From JBDNFP01 sp041689775 (GTDB taxonomy: Bacteria > Bacteroidota > Bacteroidia > Cytophagales > Spirosomataceae): a stretch of DNA of 15,994 nt. The notes beneath the pieces are model-generated. The model made no database searches. It worked only from the letters and a program-made list of their open reading frames with translations, and was not told the DNA's origin. Of the stretch, positions 1 through 8,362 are shown piece after piece. The stretch covers positions 1 to 15,994 of the forward strand of contig JBDNFP010000235.1 in assembly GCA_041689775.1 (NCBI GenBank), read 5' to 3'. Position 1 is the first letter of the stretch. Each line of letters opens with the position of its first letter. The position numbers and the translations under genes are program-made.

Positions 1-1377
1 CTCGCCAAAGTATTCTACTAACAACCGGCTAGGGTCAGCTAATCCGGCACGGATCAAATAGCGCTTGGCTGCTTCCACACGACGTTTTGACAAGTTCATA
101 TTATAGCCATAAGAAGCGCGAGCATCGGCATGTCCAACTAGTACAATACGACAATTTGGACGCATGTTGAGTAGTTCAACTACCTTATCCAAGTTTTGCT
201 GGGAAGCACTGCGGATCGTGGACTTATCAGTATCAAATTCAATATTACTAAACAAAGCTTCACATTCGTCCTTGGGCAGGTTATTTTTTATGGCATCAAA
301 AATATATTTTTCCAAGTCAATTGCAACGCCAGAACCAGATACTACACTTCCGGCCGGTGTATTCGGCTCTTTATCGAATAGATCAGCTACACCATCACCA
401 TCCGAATCAGAATACAACCGCGGGTCAATTGCTTTGGGCATGTTACTTCTCGCAATTGAATCTGCATCAGTCATGGTAGGATTATAGGGTAGTGGTACAA
501 GTGCTTTGGGATCTGCCCAACGTAAATGGTAACGTCCCGATGAGGCATCGTACTTACCATTTTTAGGACTTACTGCATTCTTTCCTAGTTTATAGGTAAG
601 ACCAATGGCACCGTATCCCCATTTGTCTAATTTAGAATCACCCTTCACAAAACCAAAAATTCCAGTTGAACTTGCATAATCAGTCAAATCGCTGGCAGTA
701 AGGTCAAGTTTCTCCGTGTTTACGTGATTTATTACAAAATCAAGCCCTAAGTCGATGCGCGGAGAAATCTCGTAATGAATAGCCAATCCCATGGGTACTA
801 CCCACTCACGAGTGTAAATCGTACCGTTTCTATACCAAGTACCCGCTTTGGATCCACCTTCTGTGTTAGTAGAAAGAAGTAAACGATCAGTAGCCATATC
901 ATAAACATCGCTATGGAAGTACATTATACCAAAGCCGGCATGTGCATCAAACTTCCAGCGACGGAGCTTATCGAATCCAAATAGCAAGCGATTCAAGTTA
1001 GCAGTACCTTCCAACGTTGCCTGAACAAACGATGGACTTTTGAAATATACGTTTTGCACATTTCCGGTGATCGAACTAACTACATTCCTCTTCGAACCAG
1101 CCAAACTTCCGTTCCATCCGGTAATCTGGATACCAAACAAGGGGGAAATCTGCTTGTTAATAGATAGGCCGGACCCACCTGTAACATTTTCTTTTTCGCC
1201 TCTTTGGAAATCATACTGCGAAAGATCGCCAAAGAAACGAGTGATTCCACCATAACCCGTAATGGACCAAGTGTTCATCTTGTTGGGGCCTTCGTAAGAA
1301 CGATTCTGTCCATAAGACGAGGTAGCAAAAAGCCCCAAGGTAATCAATGTGATGTAGTAGAGATTTTTCTTCTTCAT
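1..1377 (-). CDS. OmpA-family outer-membrane protein (3' end cut by window)
   Basis: Probably an outer-membrane protein that links the envelope to peptidoglycan. My translation gives 459 codons with no stop before the window edge. Residues 1-23 form a signal peptide (MKKK, hydrophobic stretch, SSYG before QN). Residues about 35-265 are rich in alternating aromatic and glycine segments, as in a beta-barrel. A thrombospondin type 3 style calcium-binding repeat (DSDGDGVAD) starts near residue 324. The OmpA C-terminal domain begins near residue 377 (FDTDKSTIR) and contains GHADAR at 415-420 and LSKRR at 429-433. D418 and R433 match the spacing of the two residues that bind diaminopimelate in known OmpA domains. 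The start at ATG 1377 is set by the signal peptide. Only a short C-terminal tail, perhaps 20-40 residues, should be missing. It lies just downstream of rnpB on the same strand. Its natural ligand and whether the barrel is complete cannot be told from sequence. Confidence 0.93.
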   Translation of the reverse strand, partial: MKKKNLYYITLITLGLFATSSYGQNRSYEGPNKMNTWSITGYGGITRFFGDLSQYDFQRGEKENVTGGSGLSINKQISPLFGIQITGWNGSLAGSKRNVVSSITGNVQNVYFKSPSFVQATLEGTANLNRLLFGFDKLRRWKFDAHAGFGIMYFHSDVYDMATDRLLLSTNTEGGSKAGTWYRNGTIYTREWVVPMGLAIHYEISPRIDLGLDFVINHVNTEKLDLTASDLTDYASSTGIFGFVKGDSKLDKWGYGAIGLTYKLGKNAVSPKNGKYDASSGRYHLRWADPKALVPLPYNPTMTDADSIARSNMPKAIDPRLYSDSDGDGVADLFDKEPNTPAGSVVSGSGVAIDLEKYIFDAIKNNLPKDECEALFSNIEFDTDKSTIRSASQQNLDKVVELLNMRPNCRIVLVGHADARASYGYNMNLSKRRVEAAKRYLIRAGLADPSRLLVEYFGE

Positions 1378-1447
1378 GAGGAAACACCTTTTATGTTATG
1401 TGGTTCAATAATTCTGAAAATTTAAAAAAGCATTGAAAATCCGAAAA

Positions 1448-1847
1448 TAGATAAGCCTGTAAGCCGGGTTCTGTTATCTCGATGTTACTCGAAACTCCTA
1501 TCATTTATCTAGGACTTTGGTTACCCAACGTCTCCAACGACCTACCCGTACCAACGTTTCAAACGAGTCGAAACCGAAACGGGCCGCTTCTGATTTGGTA
1601 CCTATTTGGTCTTTCAGTCCGTAAGGTTTACCTCGCTCTGGTCATCGCTGACGAGACGGTGGGCTCTTACTCCACCTTTTCACCCTTACCTTTCATAAAA
1701 AATTATGCCAGGCGGTATATTTTCTGTGGCACTAGCTGTCAACAAATCGTTTCCCACTTGTTGCCTTCCCGTTAGGAAGTACGGCGCCCTGTACTGCCCG
1801 GACTTTCCTCTTTAATGTAAAATCAAAGCGATAGGACAGCTTATCAA
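1448..1847 (-). ncRNA. rnpB: RNase P RNA, bacterial type A
   Basis: This is the catalytic RNA of RNase P, which trims the 5' leader of pre-tRNAs. On the minus strand the universally conserved block GAGGAAAGTCCGGGCA lies at 1810-1795. The matching 3' block, ACAGAACCCGGCTTA, lies at 1474-1460. Between them are other recognisable parts, such as AGAGCCCACCG and AAGACCAAATAG. The ends are set by helix P1: GATAAGC (1845-1839) pairs with GCTTATC (1456-1450), which gives a molecule of about 400 nt, normal for the group. The exact ends are uncertain by a few bases. A promoter-like element lies directly upstream. A short open frame across this region on the plus strand is not a gene. Confidence 0.96.
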
Positions 1848-1861
1848 TTTCCGGTTCGCTA

Positions 1862-1869
1862 CAAAGCTA
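1862..1869 (-). promoter_or_regulatory. Putative -7 promoter element of rnpB
   Basis: On the minus strand the sequence TAGCTTTG fits the Bacteroidota -7 consensus TAnnTTTG exactly. It lies about 15-20 bases upstream of the P1-defined 5' end of rnpB, the spacing expected for a start at or very near the mature end. A clear TTTG -33 element at the usual distance is not visible; the region there is CAAATCAAAG-like. Confidence 0.5.
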
Positions 1870-1960
1870 AGAAATACTTTGCTTTGATTTGAAGCTAATA
1901 TACTATAAAAAACAGAAATATACGTGAACGGGTTATGAGTATTCACATTATTATTTGGGC

Positions 1961-3394
1961 TTATTGCAGCCCTTCTATTCGTAAAGTTACTTGTCCGGTT
2001 GCAAAAACTACCGAGTAAATATGCTCGGGAGTTAGGTATACCTTATCAGGTGTTAACTCTTTTAGCGTGCCATTCAATACTATACCCTTGGCCAATGTGT
2101 TGTTTGTGAGGGTACTCTGTACTGTTTTTTGTGCTTCTGAAATTTGCTCTCCCATCGAGAAAACGAATTGTTTCTCCATCATTTTACTAAATTTACTTTG
2201 CAGTAGCCAACCGGCTGTTTTTAAAATCACGTTCCGGGTCTCTAGATCATAATCCAAACTTTTTAGCGAGAGGTTTTTAGTATCCGGATCATAATGAGGT
2301 TTGCCTTTCATATAGATGACTCCATTCAGGCTCCCTTTCAAGCCTGCTTTAATCACCAGGTTTTCATTTTGCCCGAATAAATCAATACTTGTCACCTCGA
2401 CGGAATACTTCCCGCTACTGAACTTTTCACCAATAAAACTCTCCCTAGCCATACGAGAAGCCTCTTTGTAGGTAATGGTACTAATGAGTCCAACCCTAAA
2501 CTCCACGGGAATTTTATCAACAACTTGTAAGGGGGGTAGGTTATTATTTCCCCTAATTTCGGGTTTTTCGAAAGACGTTACAGTTTGGGTATATCCCCTG
2601 ATACCAATCGTAGTTCTCAATATCCTATTTCGTACAGTTAGAGGCGTCATTACCATGCCAGTGGGCACTACAACCAACCACGTCTTGTACTCATCTGACA
2701 TCAAAAATGGCGTTCTGGCTAAATCCCAAGCCTGTCGAACGTACTTTTTCAATTCGATACTTTCTTCTACCTGCTTATCAATTGTCTTGGTTATCGATTC
2801 GTAGTTACGGCTTAGAGTGCGGCTCACCATTGATTTAATGGGAATGTTGAACCCAGCCACCTTGATTACCGGTTCTGTGATCCAATCGTAACTATCAACA
2901 AAGGTTGTTGTTACCAGCCGCCAGTCGGGGGTAACACTAATCTTAGATACAAACCGGATACGGATAGAAAACTCAGTATCCTTATAACCCGACATTGTTA
3001 TGCCCAACGGGCTAACCTTGTAGCCAGCACTTACCCAAATTTTTAGTGGTACATCAAACAAAAAGGTAGAATCAATTGCCTGTATTTTTATTGGGCTCAA
3101 TTTCCATACTTTGGCTTTCAGGTTATCATTACCGTCATTTTCATAGCTATTATCATCGTAGATAAGTCCGTTTATCTGCGTATTAATTTGCTTTTCAAGC
3201 TCAGAAATGGGCATTTCCAACGGTATGTTGACTACTGACAAATGTTTTTCATCCTGAATTTGCATGTCGGAATAAAGGTATGTTTCCTGCGGTGCTTTCG
3301 GTTGTTTCGTACCTTGGGGAGTACACTGAGCCAATAAAAATAAACAAACAAAGCTCCAGGAAATTTTAACACAGGTATTGAAGTGAAGACTCAT
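1961..3394 (-). CDS. DUF4403 family lipoprotein
   Basis: A predicted lipoprotein of 477 residues. The N-terminus has a hydrophobic segment and a lipobox LAQC with the lipidated Cys at position 24, so it is probably anchored in a membrane facing the periplasm. The body matches my recollection of the DUF4403 family in length and in features such as VVNIPLEMPISELEKQIN near the mature N-terminus, a central region of amphipathic beta strands, and an IPIKSMVSRTL segment. No catalytic motif is visible. The long, strand-rich fold with a hydrophobic pattern could suit lipid binding, but that is only inference. It is the last gene of a minus-strand run and starts 4 bases after the stop of the Smr gene, so the two are almost certainly cotranscribed. 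ATG 3394 is the only start that retains the signal peptide. Function is unknown. Confidence 0.85.
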   Translation of the reverse strand: MSLHFNTCVKISWSFVCLFLLAQCTPQGTKQPKAPQETYLYSDMQIQDEKHLSVVNIPLEMPISELEKQINTQINGLIYDDNSYENDGNDNLKAKVWKLSPIKIQAIDSTFLFDVPLKIWVSAGYKVSPLGITMSGYKDTEFSIRIRFVSKISVTPDWRLVTTTFVDSYDWITEPVIKVAGFNIPIKSMVSRTLSRNYESITKTIDKQVEESIELKKYVRQAWDLARTPFLMSDEYKTWLVVVPTGMVMTPLTVRNRILRTTIGIRGYTQTVTSFEKPEIRGNNNLPPLQVVDKIPVEFRVGLISTITYKEASRMARESFIGEKFSSGKYSVEVTSIDLFGQNENLVIKAGLKGSLNGVIYMKGKPHYDPDTKNLSLKSLDYDLETRNVILKTAGWLLQSKFSKMMEKQFVFSMGEQISEAQKTVQSTLTNNTLAKGIVLNGTLKELTPDKVYLTPEHIYSVVFATGQVTLRIEGLQ

Positions 3395-3398
3395 CTTT

Positions 3399-4379
3399 TT
3401 ACTTGATCTTTACTAAGGTAGCACCATAACCAAACTTCTCTTTTTGCGCATCCTTGAAGTACTGCACGTGTTGTTCTTTACCTAACCTACGATGAAGTTC
3501 GTCTCGGAGAACTCCATTTCCGGACCCATGAATGAAAGTTATTTCGTCTAAACCAGCCGCAATGGCATTTTCCAGTTTTTGCTCAAATGTTTTTATCTGC
3601 AAAGATAACTTTTCAGATTTTGCCATACTACTATGATCTTTATTCAATATTTCTATGTGTAGGTCTACAATTGGCTGCGGTTTTTCAACTCTTAGAGGAC
3701 CCTCCTCGGCCACCTCAGGTGATAGCATCCTTTCTCTGATTTCGGCCGCAGAAATTATACGAGTAGCGGTGGGTATTACAACTCCCTCCTCATCCAATTG
3801 GTATACATAGCCCTCCTTATTCAGAACCGGGGTCTGCTGCTTTCGCTTGTAGAAAGACTGAGCCCTGCACTTCATTCGTTTTTGAAACGGTTGTTTTATT
3901 TCTCCATTTCCGTCTCTATAATAAAGCACCTGAATATCAAAGGTTGGCCATTGTTCAAAGTCTTTCATGAACACCTCCGTCAGTTTCCGGTTCGTTCTTG
4001 GCTCTAATGCCCCCCCTGCCAACCCAGTTTGCTTTCCTTCGTGCTCTTTGTAGGCAACAAAAGGTAACACCCAGTCTGAATTATTGATCAATTGTACCGT
4101 TAGTTCACGATCATTCACCGGAACAAAGGAGAGAAAAATCCCCTTCTGAGAAAAGGGTGCCGTAGAACGGCTCTGGATTGGTGTTTGAGTCTTTTCTTTT
4201 TTCTCATTTCGAAGTAAACGCTCACCTTCCATGGGCGAAATCAGTACCAGCTCTTTTTGCAGGACCTGAATTCGAAATCCATCTTCAATTTCAACTTCCA
4301 CAATATTTCCGGTTAAAAACCGGTAAACAATTCCTTCTTCTTTTTCGTGTACTAAACGTACTTTATCTCCAATATTCAT
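3399..4379 (-). CDS. DUF2027 and Smr domain protein
   Basis: A soluble protein of 326 residues with two parts. Residues 1-48 (MNIGDKVRLVHEKEEGIVYR) form a small beta-barrel-like N-terminal segment typical of DUF2027 proteins of Bacteroidota. A middle region of beta strands spans about 78-175. The C-terminus from about 238 is an Smr domain, with VDLHIE at 238-243 and the signature HGSGNGVLR at 284-292. Smr domains are known from the C-terminus of MutS2 and in stand-alone proteins, and several are nucleases acting on RNA or branched DNA. No MutS ATPase is present here. The DLH and HGxGxG motifs are intact, so a nuclease role is possible but not shown. It starts 63 bases after the stop of the DUF2279 gene and its stop lies 4 bases before the DUF4403 start. 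The pairing of an apparently cytoplasmic nucleic-acid protein with envelope genes is unexplained. Confidence 0.9.
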   Translation of the reverse strand: MNIGDKVRLVHEKEEGIVYRFLTGNIVEVEIEDGFRIQVLQKELVLISPMEGERLLRNEKKEKTQTPIQSRSTAPFSQKGIFLSFVPVNDRELTVQLINNSDWVLPFVAYKEHEGKQTGLAGGALEPRTNRKLTEVFMKDFEQWPTFDIQVLYYRDGNGEIKQPFQKRMKCRAQSFYKRKQQTPVLNKEGYVYQLDEEGVVIPTATRIISAAEIRERMLSPEVAEEGPLRVEKPQPIVDLHIEILNKDHSSMAKSEKLSLQIKTFEQKLENAIAAGLDEITFIHGSGNGVLRDELHRRLGKEQHVQYFKDAQKEKFGYGATLVKIK

Positions 4380-4442
4380 CTTGTGTTGTAAGGGGTTTTC
4401 TTCCTAGGTGATAATAATTTTGCCCGGAATCCAGGTAAGCCA

Positions 4443-5348
4443 TTAAAAATAGAACGGACGAAAGTTGACTCCATTCTTTGAAAACTCAAATGCTGGGGCA
4501 GGAATTTTGAGTGTATTGACCATGAAGGCTATATTCTTAACAAATTTAGAACGGGTTTTGATCTTAGTAAAGTCAATATCAAGTGAAAGATAATACTGCC
4601 GGTAGGGCTCGTACCCTATTTCTACACTTTTGCTTGTTTCCGCGGCTACCATATTTTCAATTCCGTAGCCAACAGAAAGGCATAGCCACTTCGGCCATTT
4701 GGAACCTGGAAGGAAGGATCGGGGACTAAATGAGAACCAATAGGTCTGTCCGTTGTAATCTTTTAACCACTGCTCTGACTTACTATTACCCAAAAGTTCA
4801 GGACGAACCCGGGCATAATTTGTAAAATGAGTGGAAAACTTGGGTTGTATTCGTTGTTCATCCCACAAAAATGACTGCCCCACAAACAATACTGAACCAG
4901 TAAGATTCGCAACCATGTCGCCGGGTGAAAATCCGTAATCAGGCGAAAATCCGTCCAAAATCTCGATTGGAGTTTGAAAGAAAAAACCTGAAATAGCTCC
5001 GTATAAGATGGCTTGTTTCCGGCTGACTCCCGTTTTTCGATATAGTGCTGCCGTATGACGGCTAATCTGGTAGGAAGTATACAGGTGCCCGACCTTATCA
5101 ATCTGTTTCCACTCATGAGTATCGTCAGCAACCGTGAAGTTAGTGAATGGGTTATTATACCAAGTTTTACTCAAACCATATAAACTACCCACATAGAGAA
5201 CAGACTGAACTGCAAACATCCCGTGTAATAAACGGTAGTTTGGCCTGACTACCTCAATGGAATCGGGATCAGTTTGGGAGGATGCAGAAACGGGTATTAC
5301 CCATAAACTCCCAAGAATAAAAAGGAGTACTTTTCTTAATAAGCTCAT
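4443..5348 (-). CDS. DUF2279 family envelope protein
   Basis: A protein of 301 residues with a cleavable-looking N-terminal signal (MSLLRKVLLFILGSLWVIPVSA before SS). The region from about residue 40 to 175 carries the DUF2279 pattern: a GLSKTWYNNP segment, then WKQIDKVGHLYTSY, a hydrophobic ISGFFFQTPIEILDGFS stretch, and a glycine-rich YGFSPGDMVANLTGS segment. This family is related to small periplasmic lipoproteins such as YfiM of enteric bacteria, whose role is poorly known. The C-terminal part is rich in aromatic residues and ends in FYF, as often seen in exported proteins that insert in the outer membrane, but this is suggestive only. The start codon overlaps the stop of the upstream VWA gene by one base (TAATG), so translation is probably coupled. 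Function is unknown. Confidence 0.85.
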   Translation of the reverse strand: MSLLRKVLLFILGSLWVIPVSASSQTDPDSIEVVRPNYRLLHGMFAVQSVLYVGSLYGLSKTWYNNPFTNFTVADDTHEWKQIDKVGHLYTSYQISRHTAALYRKTGVSRKQAILYGAISGFFFQTPIEILDGFSPDYGFSPGDMVANLTGSVLFVGQSFLWDEQRIQPKFSTHFTNYARVRPELLGNSKSEQWLKDYNGQTYWFSFSPRSFLPGSKWPKWLCLSVGYGIENMVAAETSKSVEIGYEPYRQYYLSLDIDFTKIKTRSKFVKNIAFMVNTLKIPAPAFEFSKNGVNFRPFYF

Positions 5349-7426
5349 TAATAACTACCGCTGTACTTACGGAGTCCCCATTCAATAGTAAGTAATAATA
5401 AAAGCAGGAAGAACAACCATTTCAGCTGAATCAATTCGGCCATTTGCTCGGAGCTATCAAGCCGATCCGGAGGGCGATTATTGATCATCCCGAGTACCAG
5501 GCCATCCAACGTATTGGGCTGAGTAAACTGTCCGCCGGTACGCTGGGCTAATTCACGCAGCAAGCCAAAATCAGCCGTGGTATTCTGAACTTCCAGGTTG
5601 GCATTTCGTACCACAAACTGCCCGGTAACCTGTTCCGGTCCAGAACGCAAGGTCGTTGATGCACGGTAACGATATACGCCCTCGGGTAATCCACTTATTT
5701 CAAAACGTGGCTTTTCCGCACTGTGAGTATAGGTGTAATTCTGTACGACACCTTTTTCATTGGTAATATCGAGTCGAACTTCTTGCCCGTATATTTTTTC
5801 GTAGATATCGTTGTAAATCTCAGTCTGAAACGTAACCCTTTCGTTGGCGTCAAACTCTGAGTTAATTGGATATACTCTAAACTTACGTTTGTCTTCTTTG
5901 ACCGAAAGTAGTTGAATTACTTTTTGAAATAACTCATCCGTAATATCCTGTTTTTCGGTGAGAGCAAACTCCTCCTGTCGCCATTGCCAGAGCCCTTCTC
6001 CTACCAGCAAAGCCACTTTCCTCTCGGCAGCGGTGTTGATAACCAGAAGTGGCTTGGTGGTTGGCACATTTCCTACCCGTTGGTACAATATCACTTCGCT
6101 GCCAGCTGTAAGCCGGTATTCGCCAAATGGAACTGATAGTGGCGGTAGTTTTTCCAAGATCGATAATCTCTCAATGTCCAGGTTTAATAGTTGGAAGGAC
6201 GAATTAAATATGCCCGTTACTTTATCAAGTTGACCTGGGTTGGCGGCAATCTGGGCGGCACGGTTGATGCTACTGGCATTTCCGATGGAGGATTGATTTC
6301 CCAGAATAAAGAAAACAGGCGTATTCTTGGTAAGAAGGCTACGAACCAGCTCATTACCCGCACCCTGAGCATCAGGTAGCTGATGCAGGATAATCAAGTC
6401 ATAGGCTTTCTCCGTGATTTCATTTAAATTATTACCAACGGTTAATAATTTAACATCTAGCTCATAGTTTTCATTTTGCTCAATGATATATCGAAGGGCC
6501 TTGATATCCGGATGGGGGCTAAGTCCCAAAAGAAGTATTTTTTCCTTACCATCAATAATGTCAATGTATACTTCCCGACTATTGTTGGTCCGTGAATACT
6601 CACCGGACAAAGGCCCTACTTCAACGGTATAATGTTGAACGCCCTTTTGATTAGAAGAGGTAGTAAAGATAAATGACTGAAAGTAGTCGCTCCGGTCTAC
6701 CACCACATTTTGAGTAGCAATGACCCTTCCGTTTTGTTTTAAGGAAACCGTTGTACTTCCGCCAGCTAGTCCATTGGCAGTGATATCTACCCGCACCGGA
6801 AAATCATTACCCATGTAGGCAACGCGGTTAGCGGTAACGCTACGTATCTGAATATCTTTATTGGGTATTGTATCTCCGACCGCTACCGTAGTGACCTTGA
6901 ATGGAAAGCTATTGTACACGGGAGATAATCCTTTGTTAACAATTCCATCCGAGAATAGAATCACATCCGTGAGATTCTGACCTTCGAAATTACTACGGAT
7001 AGTACTAAGCATCGAAGATAGGTCTGTTGACGACTGATCGAACTTTATTGAGTCCAACTCCACTATCACCTTACCTTCATTGAGGGTCTGAACGCTTACT
7101 TCGTATCCCTCATCTATTAATTTTTGGCGAGCTTCTTCCAAGAAAGGTATGGATTTGGCACCGTTTGCCCCAATGGAAATTGAGTTATCGATGGCTAATA
7201 CCACCTTTGCCTTATCGGTGGTAGTTTGAATGGTGCGAACCAAAGGAGCTAACAATAGAAAACATAGCAGCGAAACGAGGGTTCCACGGAGTATCGCAAG
7301 AATAATATTTAGTCTCTTACCCCACGAAGGCTCTGGCTTGTACAAAAAATAAGAATAGGCCGAACCGGCCAATAGACAAAGTACAAGAAACCAAGGGGAA
7401 GATTGTAGAAAAAGTTCGGATCGCAT
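5348..7426 (-). CDS. Membrane-anchored VWA domain protein
   Basis: A 692-residue inner-membrane protein. Two hydrophobic segments (about 11-28 and 41-62) precede a von Willebrand factor A domain from about 74. The metal-ion adhesion site is complete: DNSIS at 80-84, T134 and D160 in FSDG. The domain is followed by beta-rich periplasmic segments, a Rossmann-like stretch (EKILLLGLSPHPDIKALRYI, then DLIILHQLPD) that resembles the glutamine-amidotransferase-like fold seen in related long VWA proteins, a further beta-sandwich-like part, and a final membrane helix near 668-685 close to the C-terminus. This layout resembles BatA-like and related long Bacteroidota membrane VWA proteins. The partner is unknown. 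It is the first gene of the run VWA, DUF2279, Smr, DUF4403 and is preceded by a structured 189-base leader. ATG 7426 is chosen because the first membrane helix follows it directly. Confidence 0.9.
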   Translation of the reverse strand: MRSELFLQSSPWFLVLCLLAGSAYSYFLYKPEPSWGKRLNIILAILRGTLVSLLCFLLLAPLVRTIQTTTDKAKVVLAIDNSISIGANGAKSIPFLEEARQKLIDEGYEVSVQTLNEGKVIVELDSIKFDQSSTDLSSMLSTIRSNFEGQNLTDVILFSDGIVNKGLSPVYNSFPFKVTTVAVGDTIPNKDIQIRSVTANRVAYMGNDFPVRVDITANGLAGGSTTVSLKQNGRVIATQNVVVDRSDYFQSFIFTTSSNQKGVQHYTVEVGPLSGEYSRTNNSREVYIDIIDGKEKILLLGLSPHPDIKALRYIIEQNENYELDVKLLTVGNNLNEITEKAYDLIILHQLPDAQGAGNELVRSLLTKNTPVFFILGNQSSIGNASSINRAAQIAANPGQLDKVTGIFNSSFQLLNLDIERLSILEKLPPLSVPFGEYRLTAGSEVILYQRVGNVPTTKPLLVINTAAERKVALLVGEGLWQWRQEEFALTEKQDITDELFQKVIQLLSVKEDKRKFRVYPINSEFDANERVTFQTEIYNDIYEKIYGQEVRLDITNEKGVVQNYTYTHSAEKPRFEISGLPEGVYRYRASTTLRSGPEQVTGQFVVRNANLEVQNTTADFGLLRELAQRTGGQFTQPNTLDGLVLGMINNRPPDRLDSSEQMAELIQLKWLFFLLLLLLTIEWGLRKYSGSY

Positions 7427-7452
7427 GGACGAAGCGTAGGTCTCTGATGGTA

Positions 7453-7587
7453 GGTTTTAGGTTGGTATCGGCCAAGATACAACCATAACGTGTAAAACCC
7501 TATGAATGGTTTTGGATGAGGAATAAATTCTTCCTCGCCAATAAAAACAGAGGAAATTGTTACAAAACTCACAACCTCTTCTGTTTT
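7453..7587 (-). promoter_or_regulatory. Candidate structured leader of the VWA operon
   Basis: The 189 bases between fabG and the VWA gene carry no convincing gene but a chain of inverted repeats. The strongest is a stem of 7460-7469 with 7476-7484 (nine pairs and one bulged base, six-base loop). It is extended by a perfect seven-base outer stem, 7453-7459 with 7493-7499. The strand 7494-7499 can instead pair with 7508-7513. In the same way 7531-7536 can pair with 7518-7523 or with 7550-7555, and 7544-7551 pairs perfectly with 7580-7587. Alternative pairings of this kind occur in attenuators and riboswitch-like leaders, but the individual arms are short and chance is not excluded. No known riboswitch motif was recognised. 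No clear terminator T-run follows the main stem. Confidence 0.35.
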
Positions 7588-7615
7588 CATTAACTACTAA
7601 TCATTCAAGTCGCTT

Positions 7616-8362
7616 CTAGGTAAGCATACCACCGTCTACCTGCAATACCTGCCCAGTAATGTAGCGTGCCATGTCTGATCCCAGGAATACACAAGCGTCG
7701 GCTACCTCCTCAGGTTGTCCGCCGCGCTTTAATGGAATCGACTGCTTCCATTCTTCCATTGCTTTTCCTTCCAGAGCACCCGTCATTTCCGTCTCAATAA
7801 ATCCAGGCGCAACGGCATTTGACCGAATATTACGCGAGCCTAATTCAAGGGCAACTGATTTTGTAAACCCGATTATACCGGCTTTTGAAGCAGCATAGTT
7901 AGCCTGTCCGGCATTCCCCCGGATTCCAACGATCGAAGTAATATTAATGATTGAGCCACTCTTGGCCCGAATCATAGATTTGGTAGCCGCCTTGGTCAGA
8001 TTAAATACCGATTTCAAATTGATATTAATAACCTCATCCCACTGTTCCTCGCTCATGCGCATCAGGAGGCCATCACGGGTTACTCCCGCATTATTGACCA
8101 GCACATCAAGGCGCCCAAAATCAGCTACTACATCAGTAATCAACTCGTCAGCTGCTTTAAAATCTGAGGCATCAGATCGGTACCCCTTAGCTTTTACTCC
8201 AAACTCTTCAAGTTCAGCTACTAGGGCCTGCCCTTTTTCTACACTTGATAAAAATGTGAAAGCGACATTTGCCCCTTCCTGAGCAAAACGCAACGCAATA
8301 GCGCGACCAATTCCGCGCGAAGCTCCGGTAACCAGAGCAACCTTATTTTCTAATAATTTCAT
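7616..8362 (-). CDS. fabG: 3-oxoacyl-[acyl-carrier-protein] reductase
   Basis: A cytoplasmic short-chain dehydrogenase of 248 residues that reduces 3-oxoacyl-ACP to 3-hydroxyacyl-ACP with NADPH in fatty acid elongation. The Rossmann motif TGASRGIG is at 12-19, NNAG at 90-93, and the catalytic tetrad is intact: N115, S143, Y156 and K160 (YAASK). The C-terminal GQVLQVDGGML tail is typical of FabG. ATG 8362 is preferred over an upstream TTG at 8407 because it gives the family's usual length and N-terminus (MKLLENKVALVTGASRG). It also has a purine-rich AAGGA about ten bases upstream. It stands apart from other fatty acid genes in this window. A Bacteroidota-type promoter lies upstream at 8444-8476. 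Another SDR with a different substrate cannot be fully excluded, but the FabG-like features make this unlikely. Confidence 0.95.
   Translation of the reverse strand: MKLLENKVALVTGASRGIGRAIALRFAQEGANVAFTFLSSVEKGQALVAELEEFGVKAKGYRSDASDFKAADELITDVVADFGRLDVLVNNAGVTRDGLLMRMSEEQWDEVININLKSVFNLTKAATKSMIRAKSGSIINITSIVGIRGNAGQANYAASKAGIIGFTKSVALELGSRNIRSNAVAPGFIETEMTGALEGKAMEEWKQSIPLKRGGQPEEVADACVFLGSDMARYITGQVLQVDGGMLT

Noticed and set aside
1482..1775. A 97-codon plus-strand frame
   Set aside because: It lies entirely within the antisense strand of rnpB.
1925..1945. GTGAA and TTCAC inverted repeat after the DUF4403 gene as a terminator
   Set aside because: The stem has only five pairs, with a long loop and no T-run on the expected strand.
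7309..7590. A 93-codon minus-strand frame overlapping the start of the VWA gene
   Set aside because: It overlaps the VWA coding sequence by 118 bases in another frame, runs through the inverted-repeat leader, and its product has no recognisable domain or coherent membrane topology.
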